64,000 bases of DNA from Rhopalosiphum padi (GCF_020882245.1 NC_083598.1:80171714-80235713), one strand, 5' to 3'. Shown: positions 49,894-63,459, numbered from the stretch's first letter. Numbers and translations: made by a program. Notes: generated by a model not told the origin, from the letters alone.

Positions 49894-49938
49894 TTTTTGA
49901 ATTGTGTCTTTATAACTAAAAGTCATGTAAATGTAATA

Positions 49939-50068
49939 CAGTAAAACTTGTCTATAATGGACTGTTACTAGACTTGTCCGTTATAGGCAAGTTTCACTAT
50001 ATTTAAACTCAGTATTTGGGACCTTATTATTTTGTCAAGCGAGGTATCTATTATAACATGTTCCACTG
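49939..50068. mobile_element. pogo/Tigger-like MITE, 130 bp, TA target
   Basis: Ends CAGTAAAACTTGTCTATAAT and, reverse-complemented from the right, CAGTGGAACATGTTATAATA. TA lies on both sides (49937-49938, 50069-50070). CAGT-type ends with a TA duplication fit the pogo branch of Tc1/mariner. Non-coding. Confidence 0.7.
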
Positions 50069-51082
50069 TATGTTTATACCTAAAATACCTATAAATTGTA
50101 CAAATTGAAGAAAATATTAATTTTGAATAAATTAAAATTTTATTCTTATATCTATGTCCTAAAATACTAACTTATCCCAGTAATTAATTATTGATTATTA
50201 ATTGACTATTTATACAAACATGTTTTTATTTATATTATTGAGATTAATTCTCATATAAAATACATTAATGACACTGTTGTGTAAAAAAATAAAAATGACA
50301 AATTTAGTATTTTTCAGTTATCGTTACTACCTACACAATTTCCTGGTAAACTAAATTCTTTTACTATTATAATCACTGTGTTATATTATTTTTAAACAAT
50401 TTTGTAATCTAGATAAAATATAAACAGATTTGTTCATTACAACATTAGCGTAAAAAATTGAAGTGATGTATGACTACCAACAAACCATTTAAAATCTAGG
50501 GATTTTTCATGAAAAAATATAATTATTACTATTATTTATCATAAAGACAAGTATATCTATGAGTTATGAATTCAGATTATACTTAAGAAAATATTTTGGA
50601 AATTTAATATAAAATATAATATTAATAGATATATTATTTTTTGTAGATTGTAAAATAATGATACAATACAACAATTAACTGAAAGTAATTTTGACAGTCG
50701 TGATAACCATTAAGTAGTACCTACATAATTAAAAAAAATGAAACATTTTTTCTTAAATAATGTTCAAATCTTTAAATATGGACAATTTGCCTAACTTAAC
50801 CTGTATACATGTCATGTATATACAAACTGATTCACAAAGTATGATCATCCTTATTATTTTTTTTTTTTATTAATGAATTTACTCATGTCTGATTTTTTAA
50901 ATTCTTAATTAAATTTTGGTCCATATTTTTAAATAGGTACTTAGATTTTTTCATACCATTTAAGGAGTTGTTTGCAAAAAATCAAACTTTTATTTTCAAA
51001 TAAGAATCACCCTTTTTATTGCAAATTACTTTTTTGAAAATGTTTAATGTTTATGTATCTATAGTTTTTTGATTGTATATCT

Positions 51083-51408
51083 CTGGGGTGGCCAACTTTA
51101 TTAGACTTGCGATCGACCTTTAAGTTTTTCTATGTTGTTGCGATCGACCAAAAAAAAAAAAAGGTTGACAATAATCAAAAAATATATTATATTGTGTAAT
51201 ATTGTGTATATTGTATTGTTACACTTCTTTTATTCGGTATCAGTGTATAATCTCGTTTTTCATAGTTATTTATTGCCTTTTTCTAAATGTAATTTTTATA
51301 TTCGTGGGGATATACAAAGATACACAAATTTACAAAAAAAAGTATATTTTATTTGTTTTCTGAAAAAAATGCGAAAGGGTGTCGCGATCGACTGGTTGGC
51401 CACCACTG
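51083..51408. mobile_element. hAT-type MITE, 326 bp
   Basis: Ends CTGGGGTGGCCAAC and, reverse-complemented, CAGTGGTGGCCAAC. Flanks GTATATCT (51075-51082) and GTATATTT (51409-51416) match at 7 of 8 bases. GCGATCGAC occurs three times close to the ends, likely subterminal binding sites. The open frame 51132-51434 inside it is chance. Confidence 0.78.
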
Positions 51409-51440
51409 GTATATTTCTTCTCTTTGTGTTCTAAAGATAA

Positions 51441-51830
51441 TAGGATGTCATACCCCCGCATGCGTTGTCTTTGTCTTACAAACATGGCAAATTTTCGTTC
51501 AGTAGGATCAATTTTGTGTGATTAGCTTTAATATTAGAGTGAAATGACTTATTAACAAACTTAAAGGTGAGAACTTTACCTGTGTTCTCTTATTGGCTTT
51601 GTACGATATTTTAATTTTTAAGTTAATTATGAGTAATTTTTAAGTATAAATGTCTTACATACTCGCAGTTAATTTAAAAATCATGTTCTCAGTTTCACAT
51701 CTTTAAGTTTAATAATAGGTCATTTCACTTTAATATTAAAGCTAATCACACAAAATTGATCCTATTGAACAAAAATTTGCCATGTTATACGTTTGTAAGA
51801 CGAAGACAATGATCGTTAAGTTTGTGATGT
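51441..51830. mobile_element. TAA-type foldback MITE, right end degraded
   Basis: The left end TAGGATGTCATACCCCCGCA follows TAA at 51438-51440, and TGCGTTGTCTTTGTCTTAC continues the family consensus. The arms fold back from about 51480 to 51805. The right terminus after GTAAGACGAAGACAATG has decayed, so the end coordinate is approximate. Confidence 0.6.
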
Positions 51831-52340
51831 TAGGTATGAAGTCTATAGTGAATTGAAATTTATAGTAATTAGGTACTAATTAATAATTTATAAAATATCC
51901 GTGTAAAAATAAGGATTAAATTAAATATTAAATATATTTAATATTTTTGCAAAACTTTAAGATCTATTATCTTTATTATAATATACATTTTAATTACTAC
52001 TTGTTACAATTTTGATTAAGATACATAAATATTTTTATTAAAATCATCTGATTATTAAATTAAAATTAGAAAGGTTGGTTCCCATGTAACTTAGATACAC
52101 TTGTAATTTTTTTAAATTATAAGATTAAAAACTAATTATAATAATAAAAAAAATAGAACAAATTTATTCCAACAATAAAAAAATTATTTTTTTATTTTAT
52201 TTGTTTATATAAAAAAACAGTTGTAAATTTAAGTCTTAAAATTAAATGGTATAAATATTTTTTTCTCACAATTTACAAATAATACCATGATATGCTAAAG
52301 AAAGTAAATATTCCCTGGCCCTTAATATTACTATTATTAA

Positions 52341-52767
52341 GGGGCCGCTACACCAGCATTTGTTTTCTTTGTCTATCTCCCACATAATATAGGAAGAAAG
52401 ATACTCCGTATTTTCACGATTATGACTCTTTTGTTCAGTTTAGGGCAAAAGCACTTATTATATATTTTATAAAAAAGAGTATTTCCTATGTATTGACCGG
52501 ATAGATTTCTAATATTAACATTTTTTATAAATAAGTATGTTTTAATTTAAAATAATTTCGATTATTTTTAACCATTAATAATTTATTCAAAATTGTAAAT
52601 ATTAAAAATCTATCAGGTTAATGCACAGGAAATACTCTTTATAAAATATATTATAAGTGCTTTTGCCCTAAACTGAACAAAAGAATCATAATCATGAAAA
52701 TACGGGGTATCTTTCTTCCTATGTTATGTGGGAGATAGACAAAGAAAACAAATGCTGGTGTAGCCCT
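52341..52767. mobile_element. TAA-flanked foldback MITE, 427 bp, 160-bp arms
   Basis: Arms of about 160 bp are nearly identical when inverted: CTACACCAGCATTTGTTTTC on the left, and the reverse complement of the right arm starts AGGGCTACACCAGCATTTG. TAA stands at both borders (52338-52340, 52768-52770). The terminal sequence differs from the CCCGCATG elements, so it is a separate subfamily. High arm identity suggests it is young. Confidence 0.75.
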
Positions 52768-52770
52768 TAA

Positions 52771-53263
52771 AAGGAAATTAAATGCTATTCACATTTTCAT
52801 GCTTTTTTTCCTAATTAACCGACAGGCTCTATGAACAATATTACTTTCCTACCACTATTGATTATTAAATGATAGAATCGGGTTATAATATTGTTTACGC
52901 TTAAAACAACATATGTTCAGTACTGATGTGTAAAACTTTAAAAACTCAGACCTTATTAATCACTAATAAGGTTATCTAATATACCTACTATATTATACAT
53001 AATGCAATGTGTTATTTTATTGTTATTAAGTAGGTACCTACTTCATTAGTATGTTTATGTTATATTTTACCTTTTTACTGTAAATGCTTATTACATTACC
53101 GAATCTCATAACTCAAAAGTTTAATAATATGTACATATAATTTAGCATTTAAAAAAAATAAGATGAGTTACTTTTATAAAAGATTTTAACTTGCATTGAA
53201 ATTATTTTTAATTATTCAATAAAATTAAATTTAAATAATTTTTACAAAATATTTTTGTTACAG
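52771..53263. other. Intron or upstream region of the 53270 gene
   Basis: No coding feature. It ends with a strong 3' splice site (TATTTTTGTTACAG) at 53250-53263, showing that the gene starting at 53270 has at least one upstream exon, position unknown. Confidence 0.6.
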
Positions 53264-53269
53264 AACATC

Positions 53270-56200
53270 ATGACATTCCCTACTGCTGTGAAAAAATCTG
53301 GACCTCTTACAATCTCCAAAACTGGATCAGGATCAAAAACTTTAGCACCAGGATCTCCTAAATCACCTGGTTCTCCTCAGATATTACCTGGATCTTCTAA
53401 AGCACCGTTGGCTAGTAAAGCTCCTGAAAAGATCAATGCTGGGTCTTCTGTGAAAAAACCATCTGTTCCTTTGAAAAGTTCAACTATTAAGAATGTTACT
53501 AAACCTGTTGTTAATGCTAAATTAGAAGCTGAAAAAACTTTACCTTCTGCTGCCAAAGGAGTGATAAAATCAGTGACTAAACCTCCTCCACTTAATATCA
53601 AAGTAACAGATGCTAAAGGATTGCCATCACCTAAAACTCCAACAAAATCATCAATAAAATCTCAAGTGTTGACTAAATCTCCTTTGACAACTAAGCCTGC
53701 ATTAGTTTCTAAATCAACTTCAGTTTCAACTGGAATTGTTAGATCACCATCGATTACTAAATCATCTCAAGTATCTGTTACATCACCAATGACTAAATCT
53801 TCTCAAGTGACCACTGGAGTTAAGTCTTCAACTACATCTCCTCTCCCAGGTAAATCAACTTTAACACCAAAATCAGTTGCTGTGTCTTCTCCAGTAACAA
53901 AATCTCCTCCGGTAGTATCTAAAACTTCATTAACAAATTCTACAGTTCCAAAATCACCAACAGGGATCACTAATCCTTCAACGCTTACTCTTAAGTCTGT
54001 AGCATCTACAAAAAATAAAGAGAACTTAACATCATTAAAATCAAAAGATCAAGCTACTGTTGCAAAACCTACCACTCCAGTTAAAAAAGCAGCTATACTA
54101 CCTGTGAAGGGTTCTGTAGGTGTTAAAAGTCCAACTATACCAACAAACAAACCACCAGTAATATCAAAAAGCTTATCTACAGCTTCTAGTCTAAAATCAA
54201 GTTCTTTGAAGACACCTACTTCTCCATTAAAATTATTAACCAAAGAACCACCTAGCACTGCGAAGATATCTGCTTTAAAGTCAACTAACAAATCCAGTGT
54301 GGTTTCTAAATCTAATCCAACATCTTCAAAAGCAATTGTTAATAAAGAATCTAGTTCTTTATCATTAATATCTGTAAAGTCCTCTTCGACAATTAAGTCA
54401 ACTACTTCAGCAGTATCCAAAACTTCAACTTTGAAAGCTAATGTTACTCCATTGTCATCATCATCTGTTACTAAGAATTTGGTTCCTAAGTCACCAGTAG
54501 CAAAAACTAAGCCATTAACAGCTGTAAAAATTCCATCGTCACCTACAGTAAAAACTCCGGTATCATCAATTGTAAAAACTCCATCGTCGCCAATTGTTAA
54601 AACATCATTGTCGATAGCTGCAAAAATTAAAACTCCATCGCCATCAGTGAAAGCTAGAACTTCTTCCCTATCCTTGGTGAAACCACCTTTGTCTCCTGCA
54701 GTAAAAAAAATGGTACCAACCAAATTGATATTAAGCCCTGGACCATCTAAAAGCAAGTCTCTTTCATCTTCTAGACTCAATTCAGTTTCCACTGAAAGTT
54801 TGGCTTCAAGGACATCTTTGAAATCTCCCATGACTCCTAGATCCACCAAAGTGGTTACAAAAAGTCCTTCAAAAATAATTAAGAAAACTGAGGAACCAAA
54901 AGCCAAAGGTATTCGTGGTGGACAACCAATTAAGAAGACCATAGAAATTCCAGGAATAACTGAATTACCTTCTAATCTAGTTTCAAACCAACAAGAAACT
55001 CTTCAGTTTGATTTTGTATTAGAAAATGTTGAAAGTGTTTTGAAAGAAGAAAATGATTCTACAATCCCTCAAACACCAGATCAGGATACAACATTAGACC
55101 TTGAGAAATTAGAAACTGACAAAATTGTTGAAAATATTAATGATGACCAAGAAATACCTAACGATTTTGTCAATGAAGAAAGTGCACTTTCAAATATAAC
55201 AAATGCTCAAAATGTTAGTTTATCACCAGAGATTAATGAACATAATTTAGAAACTATTGAAGAAGACTCAATAGAACCTTCAATACCATCGCTTAATGAA
55301 CAGAAACAAGAAGACATTTGTATTTTATCAGACTTTGAAGTTGTGAAAAAGGATGAATGTGTACCGAGTTTAAATAGTATTTCTCAATCTGTTAATAATT
55401 GTAGTATTGCTTTTGATGATAATTATTTCAATACCAAAAATGAAAATGTTTTTATAAAACAGTTGGACGAAACACAATCGTGCATTATAGACATAGATGA
55501 TCACTTTGAACCTATGAATGACAAATTAGTTTTAGGAGACGTGCCATTTGAAACCGATTCTAGTCAAGAAGATATTTCTGATAATGAACAAACTGTTCTA
55601 AAAGAAGTAGTCGAAATTGAAAACTGTGATGCAGAGCGAAATGACTGTGTTGATGATGTATTTATATTCACAGACGATTTATTAATTAATAATTATGATA
55701 GTGTTGATAGTACTGAAAGTTTCATTCATCAATTTATGCCAAAGTCAATCAAACGCTCTGAAGGTTCATCATCGATTAGTACAGATGATGGAAGTCTTCT
55801 AAGTCGTAAATCTTATTCAGAAGCTGTTTCAGGATCACCTAAAGATGGAGAATATTATTTTGATTATGATTTTGAAATTGTTGATGATTGTTTGGACTAT
55901 GATGACGAGGGACGATCAGTATTTGTTGAAGTGACAGAAAAAGAATTTCCAGAACTAAAACCAAAAGATTTATCTGGTAAAAGAAGAAGAAACAAAAAAC
56001 AAAAGAAAAGGAATTATAGTAACAGAACAGAATCTCAATCTGGTAAATATTAATTTTGTAATATAATTGTTTATTTATTTTATATTAATAATTCATGATT
56101 TTTAATTTTTGTTGCTTTATTATTTACTTTTTAGATTCAAACACTGAAATTAATTACAACCCAGAAGATTTTGATGGAAATGAATTTTGTCGTTATATCA

Positions 56201-57117
56201 AAATGATGAAAGATTGTTCGTTTTATCCAAACGGATTATTTTCATCAGATTCAGTCAAATTATCTACTTCATCATCCCTATCATGGTTAGATATATCTAT
56301 CCGTACAACTGATGATGACTTAGCGCCTTCTACAGAAAACTTAAGTACCTATGAAGTTTTCCAAGCAAGTAATTTGAATAAAGAATTCTTAACGTCAATA
56401 ATTGGTTCCAATGAATCAACTCCCACAAATGAAACTACCTGGTTTTGGAAATCTATTGAGGGTAAACATCAACCCCACAATAAAGCCAATATAACGCTTA
56501 GTCTTCAACCAAGACCTAAACATTTAACTACACCTCGTTTCATGATTCTTTTGGCACTCATCAGTGAGGCTAAAGGTTATGAAATTAAACCATCATTGTC
56601 TGAAAACTTTGTCACAAAAGATTGTATGTCCAGATTTGATGAAAAAATTGGACGGCTGATGGTTCAAGGATTTTGGCTTATAGGCCGTTTAATAAAAGAA
56701 AGTTTGTCCGAGGACGAAGAAGTGAATTGTGAAAATCCATTTGAGTTTGTAGATGGTGACATTGGTTTATGGTGGGCAGGAATTAATATGTTGGATTGGC
56801 AAGAACACTTAAAAGAATGCGGTACTCAAAATAAAGACTTGCCAAACTGCTACCAGTTTGTTGTTGAAAACATGGGTATGAGTGGTATGACTAGACGCAA
56901 TACAGCTGAAGCCCAATTAGTCATGAATGCTATACCCGATGATTTTATGAGCGAACTTGACATGGAAAATTTCATTCACACTGTGCGTAATGTCAAGTAT
57001 TATAGTGGCAATTGTTTTGTGGACAGTCAAGAGAATTTAGAAGTACAAAATGAAGTCTTTGAAGAGGATGATGAAGATCTTATAGAATGGGAAAAAAACT
57101 CTGTTGAAAAAATTTAA
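53270..57117 (+). CDS. Unknown 1,251-residue protein, Ser/Thr/Lys/Pro-rich N half
   Basis: Coding exons 53270-56042 and 56135-57117, joined in phase across a 92-bp intron. The start is the first ATG after the 3' splice site at 53263. I do not recognise the family. Residues 1 to about 560 are low-complexity, basic and rich in KSP/SPxxK-type motifs (GSPKSPGSPQ, KTPSSPIVKT), resembling disordered microtubule- or RNA-associated proteins. About 560-880 is acidic. A basic cluster GKRRRNKKQKKR near 905-916 could be a nuclear signal. The second exon (about 925-1251) looks folded, with Trp- and aromatic-rich stretches (ETTWFWKSIEG, GLWWAGINMLDWQEHL, MVQGFWLIGRLIKESL), and ends in an acidic tail. Such a conserved-looking C part may define a domain. 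Poly(A) signal AATAAA at 57494-57499. Confidence 0.88.
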
Positions 57118-59342
57118 ATAGGTACTTGGTATTTTTATCTATTGTTAAGATTTAAAATATTTATATAAATTCAGTATTAAATTTAAAATATTTAGCAAGA
57201 TAAATAACAATATAAATATAATGACTAGAAATATTAAATTTTTATGTTTTAACATAAATTCAATAATTTAACATATATTATGTATTTTCTAAATTTAAGT
57301 TTCTAAAATGGAACTATAGACTAAGTTTAATTTAATAATTATTGTGTTATATTAATATAGATAATTAATAAGGATTAATAGTATAGTAATATTTGCATGT
57401 TAAACATTTACCTAACAGATAAAAAGTTGTAATATTTTGACTTCATATTGAAACACCAAAATATTAAATTGTAATAACTCAATCTGTGTATAAAATAAAC
57501 TATTTATTATGTTTAAAATATTTTGTTGAAATTTGTTAATCAATCAAAAGCATAATAATATATTTATAAGAGAAAAAAACAACGAACAGTTAACAAACAA
57601 TTGCATTACTATCAGAATAAAAAAAAAATATATATAATATTTAAATGCATTTAAAATATTTTATAAGTATTAAATAAAATAATACATAGGTAACAGTGTA
57701 ATAAGTAATTAAATAACATTCTGTAGGATATAAAATATCTTCAGTGATTACAATGATAGTTTTCATGTAGTATTTTCTGTAAAAAAATAGGAAACATTGA
57801 TTTTTGTATAACCTAATAACTTATAATTGGTATTATACTTAAGCACAAACAAAGATTTCAATATTAATTCATTATTGATTACAAAATTAAGTATCACAAA
57901 ACAATTATTACAGTCTGATTTGTAGAAATAATATTAAACAACAATTTAACTTTGATATGATTACCTTTAACAAATGTTCTCCATTTGTTAATTTTTACTC
58001 TGCCACAACACTAGTTAGTAAATGGTAAAATAAAATAAAAATTTTAAATAAGATTAATGTTAACAATATGCATACTTGTATTATTTAAGTACCAATACAA
58101 ATTAAGTACAAATTAATAAAAAAAAAAATAACCTATACAATTCAAATTTTGATAAAAACTAAAAATATGTACAAAAAGGAATATTTTTTCACTTATCTAA
58201 AGTATATTATTAACCTATTAAAAACCACCTTTGCTTATCCAACACCATGTTATTTGAATATTGCTTTACTTTAAGAAACAATACTATTATATTGCCAAAA
58301 TTATTAGGTGAAACTACAATTTAAAAAATCTTGTATTGTGTGAACCGTTTGGTTCACATTTTAACATGATATAATTTAAAATAAATGCTTTAAAATTTTA
58401 GTTAGAAAAATATTGATCTAAAAATATAAATAAAATATTAGTATCATGTGTATAGCTATAAGACTATATTATTTTATAATGTAAAATGTGATGAATATTA
58501 AAAATATTTACTTTAATTTAAATAGTGGTATACAAATAGATAAAAATGTTTCACAACTAATTCCACTGTTATAAAATAAAAATATATATTTTTGTTAACT
58601 AAAATACAAATATGAAGCATGTCGAAGATTAAAATTAAAAATTAAAATACATTTCTTCTATTAAGCGAGTATAAGTACGAGTGGGTAGCTTTTTATCATT
58701 GTGATACATATTTGTTAATATTTACTAATTAATACTGAAGTTTTTAAGTTTAAGTAAAATAATATTAAACATTTACAATCTGGTTTTGTCTGAAGGTTAA
58801 TTTTTAATGAATTATTTTTAAAAGCAAAATTTTAAAATCTAAAATTAAAAAAAAAATTCATATTATGTTTTTAAGAGATATTTTAATCAAATTTATTACT
58901 AATTATAGTTGTATCTTTTAAAATATTAATTTTGTTAAATACAATTATAAAACATATATATGTGATGTTTTAAAATAAATATTGTAAATAAATCACTAAA
59001 GTTAATAAGCTTTACATTAAACAAGTGGGGATATACAATTTACAAATATTTGAAATATATACAGCAAACATAACATTTGTATAACATACTATACTCAATT
59101 GAGTAATCATAAAATACTTTGACCCTCATTTTCAATTTAAAATTCTAAAAGGTTGAATATTAATCAAATTGTTTATTATTGATAATTATATAAAACTTAG
59201 AACCACATAGTATTACAGTATAAACGTGCAAAGTACAAAATTAAAATTTTTTAAATCAAATAATTTAGTTATTATTATAGTCGTCAATATATATTATATA
59301 TTGAATAAAAGTTTATAATAAAATCTAATCAGTAAAAAAAAA
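57118..59342. other. Convergent 3' UTR region, 53270 gene and Trc8
   Basis: 2.2 kb with no coding frame between two tail-to-tail genes. The plus-strand gene probably ends after AATAAA at 57494-57499. Trc8 has AATAAA on the minus strand at 59172-59177. The middle part is featureless AT-rich sequence. Confidence 0.5.
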
Positions 59343-62300
59343 CTATGAATTATCAGCATCAATAACATTTTGAAGATCTTGAAATTGGTTTGTATCTTGT
59401 GTCTGGACATTTGTTGACATTTCAGCTTTGTATAAAATATCATGACATAATGGACATCGATCCTAAGCCACCAAATAATTTAAAATTACATAAAAACAAG
59501 ATAAATGTATGTACAAATTGTTATTTATAAAACAATTGCTATATGAATTAAATTTGTAATTGATAGACTAGATCTTTGTATTAGGGAGTCTAGTAAGTTA
59601 TGTGAGTCAAAAAATTCAAGTACTAGGCAAATAACTAGGCGATTCTTTTATGAAACAACTCATTATTAACATTATTTAATAATTGTTTTCACATAATTTC
59701 CAGTTGAAATAAAACAACATTTTTTATCATTATAATTTTTTACTTTTTTGAATGGCAATATACATTTTTAATTTTATACTCTATAGTAGAATATATATAT
59801 ATAAGTATATAAAGTTTAGATAAGTGTAGATCAACATTTTACAGGATATTCCCATACTACTCCACTCCGTTTAACTAGACTTTAAATACTTATAAGTAAT
59901 AACACTAATAACTCATAAATTATTTGTCCAATTTTTGATTTTAATGTATTGGAATACTCAAAAAATTTCTATTTTATTTTGATTGGAAATTATGTAAAAT
60001 AAATATTTTCAAAAACGTTCATACATTTTGAAATAATGAGTATTCTTTAATAAAATAATAGCCTTATGCCCTTATATATATATATTTAACTTTGCCATAC
60101 AGTTTCTGTACTTAAAACTAAGTACTAATATTGTGTGGCATCATTTTATTTTTTAAACCACATAAGGTTTTTTTTTACAGTCAGCATTTGTCAAATTTAA
60201 GTAATAATCTAAGATCAATTTATTTTATAGAATTAGTTTCTATAAAAAAATTTTAATAATTTACCTGCACATAGAGCCATTTACGCAAACATACACCATG
60301 GAAATAATGATTGCATTTAGTAATTTTGGCTGATCCCATATTTTGATAACATATGGCACAAACATCATCTAATTCAGACAATTGAACACTAGTCGCTTCT
60401 GGTAATGATTCAATTTTTTTTACAGCTGTACGGCGTTTAATGAATACTCTCCATCCATCCCTAGCATCACACCATATGTTGAAATATGCATGTATACACA
60501 TCATAGATGCACGTACTGCACCACCAGATACAAAAACCATAATATAAACACCATTTAGAAAAAGAAAGATGCCAAAACAGAATTCCACCTAAAATAAAAA
60601 TATGACCATAATATTAAGAAATAAATGTAAAATAAAAGTATTTTTCAAATTACCGTATTGCCAAATGATTTGATATAATACACATAATCATCTAATTTCT
60701 CCCAAAATGTAGTACGATAAGCATCAATTAAAAATAATGAATAGACAGCTAATGATACCAATACTTTTATAATAATTTCAATATTGAAAGAAGAAACTGC
60801 TAGTAGCCAAGTGCTAACTGAATGGTGAGACCACAAGTATGTTAACATAGTGATTGGAAACACTATAAGAAATCCACAAACTAAAAGAGCTCTTAAATGT
60901 CTAAAAAATTAAAATAAATTAATTTTAAATCATTTATAAAAACAATTAATATAGTACCTATTAAGTGATGGATTATGAGAAGCACTCAAAGACATTAATA
61001 ATGGATTAACAACATTATGGATATAATGCAGTAAGGCAGCGCAAAGTAAACAAACATTACGATAGAGTCTTATAAAGCGCTTTTCTGGATCTAAGCCAGT
61101 TAGTCCAGTTTGCAAAGCTAGTATATAAAATAATACTGCAGAAATTGTTCCAATGCTTTTATCATCTACGTCCTCAGTTAACAGCACCTAAAAAAAAAAA
61201 AAATTATTAAGAACATCTAAAAATATAAATCCATATCCAGTATCTTACCCATTGGAAAAATACTCCGATATAATGACAAAAGTATGATACAAAGCTTGTC
61301 ATTCCTAAAACTGCTGTAAATGTGTCGCATCCTTTAATTAACAAATATTTCACGGCTCCAAATAAAGTTTCATTTTGTATTTCCATATCAGTTAATAGGT
61401 ATAAAATTTGTTCCAGTACTCGTATGGCCCAAAATATTCGTAGAACACTAGGGATTTTGAGACGAAGCCATTCCACTTCAACCATGGCAGATATTCCATA
61501 ATTACTAGAACATTATACTTAATGTCATAATATATTAAATAGTAGATATACATATTATATATCAAATATTAAAATAATACCTATTAGTTGATTATTGAAA
61601 TAATAATAATCATAATACCAAAAATTAATAATACTAATAATAATGCACAAAATGGCTTTACTTGATGGTCTCTCTTGCATGACTATATCCATCACGAATT
61701 AAATTTGTTATTGTAAATATATTTAGCCATAATGTTTTCAGCATAATAAACAATGGCAACAATGTTGATAACACTGTTACTGTATTCAAAATTCCATGTG
61801 TACCAGGTATTAATGAGATAAAAGTAGGAATCACAAAGCTAAAGCTGAAAACCTGAAATATTAAATACATTATTATTAATTCAAGATAAAATGCAATTAA
61901 ATTGTATTAGGTATTTACTTTGCTGATTGAATGATTTGTAGTAAAGACTTGTAAAAAGTCAAATACTAATGATAGACAACACTGTAGAATTATATTGCGG
62001 ATTAACAGATACAAGAAATTTATGATTTGTAATTGTGTAAAAAGATGTAAAATTCCGTCTACATCCCATGTTATGACTTCATGTATTGTGTCAGTTTGAA
62101 AGTTTTCATATTTGCCTGATAGAACTTTAAGTGTTTGTATGTTTGACCAGTAAGAAAGAAGTACAATACAAACAGAAACTACATGAAAGTACACTAGATA
62201 TAAGTATCTGGCAGGTAGAACAAATAAACATGACGAGGAACAAAATACTAGAAAAAAAAAAAGGAAAATTGAATTAACTGATATATTTTTATTTAATAAT

Positions 62301-62527
62301 TTATTTAACTTACTTAAACAAGATACTATTATTTTGATGAAGGATAAAAATATGGCCTTGTAATATTGTGTGGACTCTCCGATCTCAGCTTGATTGAGAG
62401 TGCTATTTACAAAAGCATTATTTACTGGAAATATTATGTCAGCCAAATCTGGAAATCCAAAACTACTTTTGAAGAGTTCGTCCATAATGAATATGGGTGG
62501 AACCCTCAACAAATCACAGAGACTCAT
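59343..62527 (-). CDS. Trc8: TRC8 / RNF139 ER-membrane RING-H2 ubiquitin ligase, 8 coding exons
   Basis: Coding exons on the minus strand: 62527-62314, 62247-61919, 61852-61662, 61504-61249, 61187-60958, 60900-60654, 60588-60265, 59462-59343. All are in phase, giving 636 residues (human RNF139 has 664). Landmarks: LRVPPIFIMDELF, ILALQTGLTGLDPEKRFIRL, LMSLSASHNPSLNRH, FWEKLDDYVYYIKSFGNT, RRTAVKKIESLPE, then RING-H2 at about 566-603 (CAIC, CNHYFHGVC, RKWLYVQDRCPLC) split over the last intron. Many hydrophobic spans precede the RING, including the region matching the sterol-sensing-like part. Family role: ER-associated degradation, sterol-regulated ligase, human renal-cancer gene. A spliced 5' leader is likely: the first exon opens at a 3' splice site (62576-62577), and the upstream donor near 62668 cannot keep the frame, so Met at 62527 is the start. 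Confidence 0.95.
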
Positions 62528-62575
62528 GTTAGCTATAGTTTTAAATGTTGAATGTGTAACTATAGGTAATACAAC

Positions 62576-63459
62576 CTGAAAATAATTACAAGCATTATGT
62601 CCATAATATTGGTAAACAAAGTCATATAAAATGAGACATAATTATAAGTAAATACATACTTGGAGGACACCGAGGACAGATCAACAACCACAGGTATAGT
62701 CAACAACGAGACGAAATTATTTGACAAAAACATGTGAATAATTTATAATATCATGTTGATGATAAATTTTGATTTATCAAGATGACTTTTTTTCTTGTTG
62801 ACAAATACATGTTATTTAATAAAAAAAACATACTATTAAGTAAAAAAAAAAAAGAAGAGAGGACAATCAGAACGTTAAGTATTATCGGTTGATGGGTATC
62901 GGTTTTAAAGTACGGAACGCGATTTTCTCGGTAATACACGCTGCGGAAGTCAAACGTATTCAAAGTAACACATCGATACGAAAGAGATTGTGTAACTTGT
63001 GATTACTGATTTGCGATGATATCTGGACATATTTGTTATCTAACGTTTTCACCACAGATCACACCAGCGACGGGATAGCGCGAGTAAGCAGCTGATTATA
63101 ATGATAATAATAAATAATAATGCACCTTGTGAATATTAATGAGGACGGCGTATTATCACTAAACAAGAATGATAACATAAACGTATATTTATAACTCGGC
63201 TATATATAGATAGGTACTACGAACTATATAGTCTGTTCGCCGAGAGATCAAGACTGCGTCGCAGACGAAAAGTCGAAAACCCATCGTTCTCCCCCACTAC
63301 ACGTCTACAACAGTCCTACTTATCACCTGTTGCTCTATAGTGGGGCTGGCCGGCTGGGGCAAGTTATACAGTGTCATATTATTTTTATTGTGATTTGTAG
63401 TGATTTCGATTTGCGATCCATAATATAATGACTTTATGATGTATTCGATCACATTCGGC
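62576..63459. promoter_or_regulatory. Trc8 leader exon and promoter region
   Basis: A minus-strand 5' splice site (CCAA|GTATGT) at about 62667-62668 ends a leader exon that carries a short upstream ATG frame running into a stop after splicing. Less AT-rich sequence at 62900-63360 (CAGCGACGGGATAGCGCGAG, GACTGCGTCGCAGACG) is the likely promoter. The small ORF 62751-62963 is not supported as a gene. Confidence 0.45.

Noticed and set aside
51132..51434. 100-codon plus-strand frame
   Set aside because: Lies almost wholly within the hAT-type MITE and runs over its end; not a gene.
53255..53269. TTG start five codons before the ATG of the 53270 gene
   Set aside because: These bases belong to the intron's pyrimidine tract and 3' splice site, so they are not in the mRNA.
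53377..53601. 74-codon minus-strand frame in the same exon
   Set aside because: Same compositional shadow as the 297-codon frame.
54049..54942. 297-codon open frame on the minus strand inside the 53270 gene
   Set aside because: It is the antisense shadow of the low-complexity Ser/Thr/Lys/Pro-rich coding sequence, whose codons seldom give stops on the other strand. No domain and no start or splice context.
62751..62963. 70-codon minus-strand frame upstream of Trc8
   Set aside because: Probably leader or promoter sequence; no homology, and it would be out of frame with Trc8 exon 1.
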